Source of the DNA: Algoriphagus sp.
GTDB taxonomy: Bacteria; Bacteroidota; Bacteroidia; Cytophagales; Cyclobacteriaceae
DNA: 64,000 nucleotides
Assembly: GCA_029945945.1 (NCBI GenBank)
Contig: JAQSDM010000011.1
Span: forward strand, 248,001 to 312,000
Direction: 5' to 3'
Of the stretch, positions 18,719 through 24,638 are shown one piece after another. Position 1 is the first letter of the stretch. Every line of letters starts with the position of its first letter. The position numbers and the translations under genes are program-made. A model generated the notes under the pieces. That model saw only the letters and a list, made by a program, of their open reading frames with translations, was not told the origin of the DNA and searched no databases.

Positions 18719-19418
18719 TCGCATGCAACCCACATTCTTTCTTTGAATCTTCCCACCACCAGCGACCTGCGCGGGCGTCTTCTCCGGGTTCGATGGCTCG
18801 GGTACAAGGGGCACAACCAATGCTGATAAAACCTTTGTTGTGAAGTGGATTATAGGGAATATTTTTCTCGTTGATGTAGGCGATCATCTGGTCAAAAGTC
18901 CAGTCCAACAACGGATTATATTTGATGATTTGGTTGGCTTCGTCCCATTCGATGCGCTTCATGTCGCTTCGATTGGCACTTTGCTCGGCTCTAAGTCCGG
19001 TGACCCAAACTTCGTTTCCTGCCAATGCCCGCTTCAGAGGTTCAACTTTTCGGACGAAGCAGCAGGATTTGCGATTTTCGACAGAGTCGTAGAAACCGTT
19101 GATCCCTATCTCATTTACCAGCTTTTCAACCGAGGAAGTGGTTGGATAGTAAACCTGAATTTTGGTTTTGTATTTGGCATCTGTACGGGACAACAAATCC
19201 AGCGTCTCTCCGAATAAGCGACCTGTGTCCAGGGAGAAAATGGAAATGGGAAGTGTTTGGGTAGCAATCAGCTGAGTGATCACTTGATCTTCCTGTCCCA
19301 AAGAAGTGGAAAAAACAACTTTCCCCGGGAAAAGCTCCGCAACCAAAGCCAAACCCTCTCCTGCACTCAGGCTATCCAACCGGGATTCAAGATCTGACAA
19401 GTTCAGTTTCTGGCTCAT
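18714..19418 (-). CDS. cysH: Adenylyl-sulfate (APS) reductase, 4Fe-4S type
   Basis: Reduces APS to sulfite. The nucleotide-binding part has VVFSTSLGQEDQVI and FSLDTGRLF; the cluster ligands are all present: SCCFVRK, then IGCAPCTRA near residue 200, and the C-terminal KKECGLH with the redox Cys. The double CC and CxxC pattern marks the 4Fe-4S APS reductase group rather than PAPS-specific CysH, matching the lack of an APS kinase. 234 residues. It overlaps the upstream DUF2061 gene by 32 nt. Confidence 0.94.
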   Translation of the reverse strand: MSQKLNLSDLESRLDSLSAGEGLALVAELFPGKVVFSTSLGQEDQVITQLIATQTLPISIFSLDTGRLFGETLDLLSRTDAKYKTKIQVYYPTTSSVEKLVNEIGINGFYDSVENRKSCCFVRKVEPLKRALAGNEVWVTGLRAEQSANRSDMKRIEWDEANQIIKYNPLLDWTFDQMIAYINEKNIPYNPLHNKGFISIGCAPCTRAIEPGEDARAGRWWWEDSKKECGLHAK

Positions 19419-19665
19419 TGGTTTTTACTTTAGTTGCATTTTCCCAAACCCGCTCGTGCAGGTAATACAGAATGATTTTGGAAACCACCTCCACCGAACC
19501 GATGGAAACAGCCATCACCAATTGGCCCGTGACCAAATAGGAAATGATTATGGTATCGATTGTTCCGACAATTCTCCAGGAAATTGACTTGAGCAAACTC
19601 TTGGCGCTGCTGTCTTTTCCAGGCTTGCTGGCAAATACTTTTTTGAGTGGCTGGTCTAAAATCAT
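19387..19665 (-). CDS. DUF2061 small membrane protein
   Basis: 92-residue protein with a conserved core SLLKSISWRIVGTIDTIIISYLVTGQLVMA and a second hydrophobic segment ending KIILYYLHERVW, giving two membrane helices; this is the DUF2061 pattern. It is the first gene of the cys operon and overlaps cysH by 32 nt, which implies coupled translation. Members often lie beside sulfate assimilation genes in Bacteroidota (family knowledge, from memory), so a role linked to sulfate or sulfite handling at the membrane is possible but unproven. Confidence 0.82.
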   Translation of the reverse strand: MILDQPLKKVFASKPGKDSSAKSLLKSISWRIVGTIDTIIISYLVTGQLVMAVSIGSVEVVSKIILYYLHERVWENATKVKTNEPETELVRS

Positions 19666-19690
19666 ACTTCTGTCAAACGGGGAAGATTGA

Positions 19691-19720
19691 CAAAAGTATA
19701 TAAACCCTATTTATTTTATA
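19691..19720 (-). promoter_or_regulatory. Promoter and candidate Rrf2 operator of the cys operon
   Basis: On the minus strand a TACTTTTG box (19691-19698, exact TAnnTTTG) lies 25 nt before the DUF2061 ATG. Directly upstream is TATAAA-N10-TTTATA (19699-19720), a 22-bp AT-rich dyad. Its position touching the core promoter and beside an Rrf2 gene suggests an operator; the AT-richness makes chance matches fairly likely. Confidence 0.45.
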
Positions 19721-19740
19721 GACTTTATTCCAAAAAAATT

Positions 19741-20157
19741 TTATTCGTTCGTCAAAATGTCTTCCAGGGTCTTGTTTTCCAATATTTTAAGTGTCTCATC
19801 GCGCACTTCAGCCATCACTTTTTTGATCCCGCAAGCAGCCTCACTTTTGCATTCCGCGCAAGGTTCATAGTAGTTGATGCTGACACAGGGAAGCAAGGCA
19901 ATCGGACCGTCGAGCAGACGGATTACTTTAGAAAGTGGAATGTCTTTTGGTTCCTTTATCAGGTAATAGCCGCCACCCTTTCCTTTTTTGCTACCGAGCA
20001 AACCGGCTTTTTTGAGTTCAAGGAGAATATTTTCGAGAAACTTATGGGATATCCCATGCTCCTCAGCGATGTCATGAATCAAAACAGTCTTGGAGTCCCT
20101 ATGCTTGCCCAGATAAGTGAGCGCATGAAGGGCATATTTGGTCTTTTTGGATAGCAT
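19741..20157 (-). CDS. Rrf2 family transcriptional regulator
   Basis: Winged-helix regulator, about 138 residues: MLSKKTKYALHALTYLG opens the HTH domain, HKFLENILLELKKAGLLGSKKGKGGGYYL is the Rrf2 recognition and wing region. Four Cys (PCVS, EPCAEC, AACG) follow a pattern like the IscR cluster ligands, so Fe-S or thiol sensing is plausible. The start at 20157 is chosen over the track start, which is a TTG inside an exact -7 box (20161-20168). It lies upstream of and in the same direction as the sulfate operon, and is the likely regulator, analogous to CymR/IscR-type control. Confidence 0.87.
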   Translation of the reverse strand: MLSKKTKYALHALTYLGKHRDSKTVLIHDIAEEHGISHKFLENILLELKKAGLLGSKKGKGGGYYLIKEPKDIPLSKVIRLLDGPIALLPCVSINYYEPCAECKSEAACGIKKVMAEVRDETLKILENKTLEDILTNE

Positions 20158-20160
20158 ACT

Positions 20161-20168
20161 CAAAAATA
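20161..20168 (-). promoter_or_regulatory. -7 box TATTTTTG of the Rrf2 gene, near-leaderless start
   Basis: Exact TAnnTTTG on the minus strand only 3 nt before the ATG at 20157. Transcription should begin at or next to the start codon, giving a leaderless mRNA. Confidence 0.6.
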
Positions 20169-20206
20169 GAAGAAAATTCTGATTAGCCTAGTTCGGGGGT
20201 GGGGAA

Positions 20207-20238
20207 TGAAAAAATCCCCGACGCTGGCCGGGGATTTA
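20207..20238 (-). terminator. Terminator downstream of htpG
   Basis: Stem AAATCCCCG with CGGGGATTT followed on the minus strand by a T run. It lies about 90 nt after the htpG stop, beyond the 34-bp palindrome, so that palindrome would be in the htpG 3' UTR. Confidence 0.8.
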
Positions 20239-20244
20239 GATTTT

Positions 20245-20297
20245 AACCTTTGGGTGCGCCGCGGCGTACCCGAAGGTTTTAAATTGTACAAAACCTT
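20245..20297. repeat. 34-bp GC-rich palindrome with overlapping second hairpin
   Basis: Bases 20245-20278 pair over 17 consecutive positions as plus-strand RNA (two are G-U), centred on CGCCGCGGCG. Its right arm AAGGTTTT (20273-20280) can instead pair with AAAACCTT (20290-20297), so the two hairpins exclude each other. Much more GC-rich than its surroundings. Confidence 0.7.
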
Positions 20298-20330
20298 CGA
20301 TCCCGAAATCTCTGGATCAAAGATCTCACA

Positions 20331-22217
20331 TTACATCATCTCCACACTTCTCTTCACAAAGGCTGTCAGGTCTTTGCCTGTCAACAGTCCTTGGGAAAGT
20401 AGCGCTAAGTCAAAAGCTTGCTTTGCCAATCGGGTTTTTTCCTCTTCAGTTTCAGCTTTCAAGACTTTATCGACTACCGGGTGATTTCCATTGATCGCGA
20501 CTTTGTAGTGATCCGGAAGCGAACCGTAGAAGCTCATCGCTCCTCCACCTGTCTGCGCCATGTCTTTCATTCTGCGCATGAATTCCTCCATCGTGATCGT
20601 CACCGGCATTTCCTCCGGACTCAATCCTTCCACTTCCACGCTATAATTGGTGTTGGAAATCGCCTTTTCGAAGATCTCCTTTACAGACTTGGATTGCTCT
20701 TCGGTCAGGAGGTTAGCGTAAGTATCGTCTTTTTGGATCAGCTTTTCAGCCACGTCCGCATCCACGCGCTTGAGTTGAGTTTTCTCCAACTTGGACTCAA
20801 GATTCTGGATAAAGTGACTGTCGATCGGTGAATCCATCACCAGCACATCATAGCCTTTCTTATTCGCAGACTGGATAAAGCTGTCCTGCTTATTCAAATC
20901 CGTTGCATACAAGAAGATCGTTTGCTCATTTTTGTCGGTTTGAACCGGCTTCACCTTAGACTGATATTCTTCGATGGTGAAGTACTCGTTATTTGTGTTT
21001 TTCAGCAGGGCGAAATCTTTTCCTTTCTCGTAGAATTTCTCCTCGCTGATCATTCCGTATTTTACGAACAGCCCGATGTCATTCCACTTTTCTTCGTAGG
21101 CTTTTCGGTCTTTTTTGTACAACTCACCCAGCTTGTCAGCCACCTTCTTGGTAATGTAGCTGTTGATTTTCTTCACGTTGCTGTCAGCTTGCAGGAAGCT
21201 TCGGGACACGTTCAGAGGAATATCTGGAGAGTCGATCACTCCATGAAGCAGCATCAAGAATTCCGGAACGATGTCCTTCACTTCGTCGGTGATAAATACC
21301 TGACGGCTGAAAAGCTTGATCTTGTTTCTCTGAAGTTCGAACTCGTTTTTCACCTTGGGAAAATAAAGAACTCCAGTCAGGTTGAAAGGATAATCCACAT
21401 TCAGGTGAATCCAGAAAAGCGGATCCTCGCTCATCGGGTAAAGCTCCTTGTAGAATTTAAGATAGTCTTCATCTGTCAGATCGCTTGGCGACTTGGTCCA
21501 GATGGGAGCTGTGGTGTTGACGATATTGTCAATTTCGACAGACTTCCACTTTTTGTCGCCTTTTTCGTCCACTCCGTCTTCTACGCTTTCGCTCTTGGTG
21601 CCAAACTTGATCGGAACCGGAAGGAATTTGCAGTATTTATCCAGGATTCCCTGAAGCTTCCACTTGTCAAGGAATTCTTCTGAGTCTTTGTTGATATGTA
21701 GGATGATATCAGTTCCGCGGTCTTTGCGCTTGCCTTTGCTGATTTCAAATTCGGTCGAACCGTCGCAAGTCCACTTCGCCGCTTCTGATCCTTCCTGATA
21801 AGAAAGCGTATGGATCTCTACTTTGTCTGCAACCATAAAGGCTGAGTAGAAGCCAAGACCAAACTTTCCGATAATTTCATTGGCGTCTTTGGCATCCTTG
21901 AATTTCTCCACGAACTCCTCTGCACCGGAGAAAGCTACCTGATTGATGTACTTTTTGATTTCCTCAGCCGTCATCCCCAGACCGCGATCCGAGATGGTGA
22001 TGGTTTTCTTTTTCTCGTCGAAAGCAACTTCGACTGTAACATCTCCGAGTTCGCCGGTGTACTGACCTAATGTCGCAAGACGCTTGATTTTCTGCGTCGC
22101 ATCGACAGCATTGGAGACGAGTTCCCGAAGGAAAATCTCATTGTCAGAATAGAGGAATTTCTTGATAATCGGGAAAATGTTCTCGGTATGGATCGAGATC
22201 GTACCTTTTTCCTGCAT
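20331..22217 (-). CDS. htpG: Molecular chaperone HtpG (Hsp90)
   Basis: ATP-dependent dimeric chaperone. The GHKL ATPase domain begins KGTISIHTENIFPIIKKFLYSDNEIFLRELVSNAVDAT and continues with ISDRGLGMT and GKFGLGFYSAFMVADKV; the middle domain has PLFWIHLNVDYPFNLTGVLYFP and VSRSFLQADSNVKKI; a C-terminal dimerisation region ends the 628 residues. Length and motifs are ordinary. It stands alone between the sulfate operon and the divergent ccm genes. The large plus-strand ORFs across it are shadows. Confidence 0.97.
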   Translation of the reverse strand: MQEKGTISIHTENIFPIIKKFLYSDNEIFLRELVSNAVDATQKIKRLATLGQYTGELGDVTVEVAFDEKKKTITISDRGLGMTAEEIKKYINQVAFSGAEEFVEKFKDAKDANEIIGKFGLGFYSAFMVADKVEIHTLSYQEGSEAAKWTCDGSTEFEISKGKRKDRGTDIILHINKDSEEFLDKWKLQGILDKYCKFLPVPIKFGTKSESVEDGVDEKGDKKWKSVEIDNIVNTTAPIWTKSPSDLTDEDYLKFYKELYPMSEDPLFWIHLNVDYPFNLTGVLYFPKVKNEFELQRNKIKLFSRQVFITDEVKDIVPEFLMLLHGVIDSPDIPLNVSRSFLQADSNVKKINSYITKKVADKLGELYKKDRKAYEEKWNDIGLFVKYGMISEEKFYEKGKDFALLKNTNNEYFTIEEYQSKVKPVQTDKNEQTIFLYATDLNKQDSFIQSANKKGYDVLVMDSPIDSHFIQNLESKLEKTQLKRVDADVAEKLIQKDDTYANLLTEEQSKSVKEIFEKAISNTNYSVEVEGLSPEEMPVTITMEEFMRRMKDMAQTGGGAMSFYGSLPDHYKVAINGNHPVVDKVLKAETEEEKTRLAKQAFDLALLSQGLLTGKDLTAFVKRSVEMM

Positions 22218-22311
22218 GGTTATAAATCGGTTTAGTTGAAAACGTGATTACTTACACTCCTCTTATCAAGGGTCGTTCCAGTGTTGTTTGCGGTGCCATT
22301 TTGGCAGTTTG

Positions 22312-22381
22312 GATTTATGATTTATGACCTGGGATGTATGATTTTGGTCAAATCATAGGTCATACATCTTAAATCATAAAT
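22312..22381. repeat. 70-bp palindromic heptad array (GATTTAT family)
   Basis: Ten exact 7-bp units: left half GATTTAT, GATTTAT, GACCTGG, GATGTAT, GATTTTG; right half includes CATACAT and CATAAAT, the reverse complement type. It lies between the divergent htpG and ccmB genes, about 25 bp before the ccmB -7 box. Confidence 0.78.
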
Positions 22382-22405
22382 TTCTGGTTCGAATCCTTAT
22401 TCGTT

Positions 22406-22413
22406 TAACTTTG
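22406..22413 (+). promoter_or_regulatory. ccmB -7 box TAACTTTG
   Basis: Exact TAnnTTTG ending 4 nt before the ccmB ATG, implying an almost leaderless transcript. Confidence 0.65.
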
Positions 22414-22417
22414 CGAA

Positions 22418-23083
22418 ATGTGGAAAGAAATCTCCGTCTTAATTCATAAGGAAATGACGCTGGAATGGCGTCAGAAATATGCGCTGAATGGGATTTTGCT
22501 TTACGTGGTTTCGGCGGTTTTCATCACTTATTTGAGTGTAGGCGCCAAAACCGGCAACCTTTCCATCCCCACCTGGAATGCTCTTTACTGGATCATTATT
22601 CTTTTTTCGGCGGTGAATGCCGTGGCCAAAAGCTTTGTGCAGGAGCATCAGGGACGCCAACTCTATTATTATATGATCGCTTCTCCTGAGGCGATTATCC
22701 TTTCCAAAATGATCTATAATACTGGTTTGACGCTGATTTTGGCTTTGCTGGGTTATGGGGTTTTCTCAGTGATTTTGGGAAATCCGGTTGAGGATCAAGG
22801 ATTGTTTCTTCTGAATCTTGTGCTTGGAGCTATGGGCTTTTCCGCAAGTTTGACCATGGTAAGCGGGATCGCTTCCAAAGCGGGGAACAACGCGACGCTG
22901 ATGGCGATTTTGAGTTTCCCTGTCATCATCCCGATTCTGATGATGGCCATCCGAATCTCCAAAAATGCACTTGACGGATTGGACTGGAGTGTGAGCGTGG
23001 ACAAGCTTTTGACCTTACTCGCCATCAATGCAATAGTAGCAGTAACCGGCTATATTTTGTTTCCTTATTTGTGGAAATCCTGA
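22418..23083 (+). CDS. ccmB: Haem exporter membrane subunit CcmB
   Basis: Integral membrane component of the CcmABCD complex used in cytochrome c maturation. 221 residues with about six membrane helices; it opens WKEISVLIHKEMTLEWRQKYALNGILLY, the CcmB-type N-terminus with an acidic/Arg pair, and contains SFVQEHQGRQLYYYMIASPEAIILSK, the ABC-2-type cytoplasmic loop. First gene of the ccmB-ccmC-ccmD-ccmE-ccmF set. The ATPase ccmA is not seen in the window. A five-heptad array starts on the base after its stop. Confidence 0.92.
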   Translation: MWKEISVLIHKEMTLEWRQKYALNGILLYVVSAVFITYLSVGAKTGNLSIPTWNALYWIIILFSAVNAVAKSFVQEHQGRQLYYYMIASPEAIILSKMIYNTGLTLILALLGYGVFSVILGNPVEDQGLFLLNLVLGAMGFSASLTMVSGIASKAGNNATLMAILSFPVIIPILMMAIRISKNALDGLDWSVSVDKLLTLLAINAIVAVTGYILFPYLWKS

Positions 23084-23118
23084 TTGGAATTCAAGATTTC
23101 AGATTTACGATTTCGGAT
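23084..23118. repeat. Five-heptad array after ccmB
   Basis: TTGGAAT, TCAAGAT, TTCAGAT, TTACGAT, TTCGGAT: 35 bp in strict 7-bp phase starting one base after the ccmB stop. The core TTnnGAT is like half of the longer palindromes. Confidence 0.7.
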
Positions 23119-23230
23119 TTTTCTTGCTCCGGATGAGGACAATTCATTTCCATTTTCAATCTGTTGACACAGCATTCCTGATTACACTGCCTTTTATCAG
23201 AAAAACCACCGGAATCAGGAACTTATGACT

Positions 23231-23238
23231 TATTTTTG
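23231..23238 (+). promoter_or_regulatory. -7 box TATTTTTG before ccmC
   Basis: Exact TAnnTTTG, 24 nt before the ATG at 23263. It covers the TTG proposed as start in the ORF track, so the ATG is the better start and ccmC-ccmF probably have their own promoter. Confidence 0.65.
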
Positions 23239-23262
23239 CGCTTGAAAAAGCAAATAGACCCT

Positions 23263-23937
23263 ATGCGCCAATCCTGGTGGAAAATCCTTGCAATAGCCCT
23301 GCTGCTGTACACACTCATTGCAGGCTTGCTGATGGATGTACCTCGACTTCCAATTCTGAATGAGACCATTCGTGCCCTTCATTTCCATGTCACAATGTGG
23401 TTTGGAATGATCCTGATGCTGGTGATTTCTGTCGTTTACAGCGTTAAATATTTGCGAAGCAATGATCTGAAACACGATGATATTGCAATCGAATTCACCA
23501 ATGCAGCTATTCTATTTGGAGTTCTTGGAATCGTAACCGGAATGCTTTGGGCCAAATTCACTTGGGGAGATTACTGGAGCGGAGATCCCAAGCAGAATGC
23601 CACAGCCATCGGAATCCTAATGTATTTCGCTTATCTGATTTTGAGAAATTCCCTGACGGATTCGCAGCAAAGAGCCCGAATTGGAGCCATTTACAGCATT
23701 TTTGCTTTCGCAGCATTTATCCCCTTGATCTTTGTACTTCCAAGATTGACGGACAGTTTACACCCTGGAAACGGAGGAAACCCAGGTTTCAATGCCTACG
23801 ATATGGATTCAAAACTCAGAATGGTATTCTATCCGGCAGTAATTGGGTGGACTCTTTTTGGAAGTTGGATTGCAACGATAAGAGTGAGAATGCGTAGAGT
23901 GGAAAGAACGCTGGAAGACCAAATAATTAATTCCTGA
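23263..23937 (+). CDS. ccmC: Haem transporter CcmC/CcsA family
   Basis: Six-helix membrane protein that hands haem to CcmE. About 224 residues from MRQSWWKILAIALL. The tryptophan-rich haem-handling loop is WAKFTWGDYWSGDPKQ near residue 105, a variant of the usual WGxxWxWD where W-D is replaced by G-D; His residues near 40 (HFHVTMW) are candidate ligands. The ATG was preferred over the upstream TTG because that codon lies inside a -7 box. Followed 3 nt later by the CcmD-like gene. Confidence 0.88.
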   Translation: MRQSWWKILAIALLLYTLIAGLLMDVPRLPILNETIRALHFHVTMWFGMILMLVISVVYSVKYLRSNDLKHDDIAIEFTNAAILFGVLGIVTGMLWAKFTWGDYWSGDPKQNATAIGILMYFAYLILRNSLTDSQQRARIGAIYSIFAFAAFIPLIFVLPRLTDSLHPGNGGNPGFNAYDMDSKLRMVFYPAVIGWTLFGSWIATIRVRMRRVERTLEDQIINS

Positions 23938-23940
23938 TCG

Positions 23941-24186
23941 ATGAAAAAAATACTTACAATAGCCCTTTTGATTTTCAGCTTGAGTGCTTTTGCACAAGAG
24001 AAAATTCCAGTAACTGAGTCTGATTATTCCAACAATTCTGTAGAAATGGCGGACACCATGAGAGCAGATGGAAAAATTTACGTGTTGGTTGGCATCATCG
24101 CAATCGTTTTTGCCGGAATTACTGTTTACCTGATAAGTACAGATCGCAAGATCAGCAAACTTGAAAAAAATCTTCCTCCTGATTAA
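23941..24186 (+). CDS. CcmD-like small membrane protein
   Basis: 81 residues: a signal-like N-terminus (MKKILTIALLIFSLSAFAQ), a short periplasmic part, one membrane helix (IYVLVGIIAIVFAGITVYLI) and a charged tail (DRKISKLEKN). Sequence similarity to CcmD cannot be judged by eye, but the position between ccmC and ccmE and the single helix with a basic cytoplasmic tail fit CcmD, which holds CcmE to the CcmABC complex. The added signal sequence is longer than classical CcmD (about 60 residues). Confidence 0.72.
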   Translation: MKKILTIALLIFSLSAFAQEKIPVTESDYSNNSVEMADTMRADGKIYVLVGIIAIVFAGITVYLISTDRKISKLEKNLPPD

Positions 24187-24193
24187 ATACACC

Positions 24194-24610
24194 ATGAAAA
24201 AAGGACATATCATCGGATTAGGAATTATTGCCATCGCCATCGTGATTATCATGACTTCGATCGGTGATGCCAGCAGCTACGAAAGCTTTGAAACTGCTTT
24301 GGAGATGAAGCAGGACGGAGAAAATAAAGCCATCCACGTAGTTGGACATCTGAAGAAAGATGCAAAAGGAGAAGTAACCGGTCTTAATGTCCGCGAAGAT
24401 AAAACCTCATTCACCTTTCTTTTGGTGGACAATGACGGAACAGAACAAGAAGTATTTTACAACGAACCAGTACCAGCCGATTTCACCCGATCAGAATCAG
24501 TAGTCGTAATCGGCGCTTATAAAAACGATGAAATCTTCGTAGCAGATAAAATCCTGATGAAGTGCCCATCCAAGTATCAGGAAACAACCGTGCAGGCAGC
24601 AGGAATGTGA
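24194..24610 (+). CDS. ccmE: Cytochrome c-type haem chaperone CcmE, CxxxY variant
   Basis: Periplasmic membrane-anchored OB-fold protein that carries haem covalently to CcmF. 138 residues: N-terminal anchor GHIIGLGIIAIAIVIIM, then strands with HVVGHLKKDAKGEVTG, TSFTFLLVDNDGTEQEVFYNEPVPADF and SVVVIGAYKNDEIFVADKILMKC. The haem-binding site reads CPSKY, a Cys where the usual HxxxY has His; CxxxY forms are known in some other lineages. The track start adds 11 residues overlapping ccmD; the ATG 7 nt after the ccmD stop is preferred. Confidence 0.9.
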   Translation: MKKGHIIGLGIIAIAIVIIMTSIGDASSYESFETALEMKQDGENKAIHVVGHLKKDAKGEVTGLNVREDKTSFTFLLVDNDGTEQEVFYNEPVPADFTRSESVVVIGAYKNDEIFVADKILMKCPSKYQETTVQAAGM

Positions 24611-24638
24611 GAGTGAGCACAGCTAGAAAAACAAATCC

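Noticed and set aside
20922-21683. 253-aa plus ORF opposite htpG
   Set aside because: It is an antisense shadow of the strongly conserved htpG frame.
23236-23262. TTG start for ccmC given in the track
   Set aside because: This codon sits inside an exact -7 box; the ATG at 23263 is a better start.
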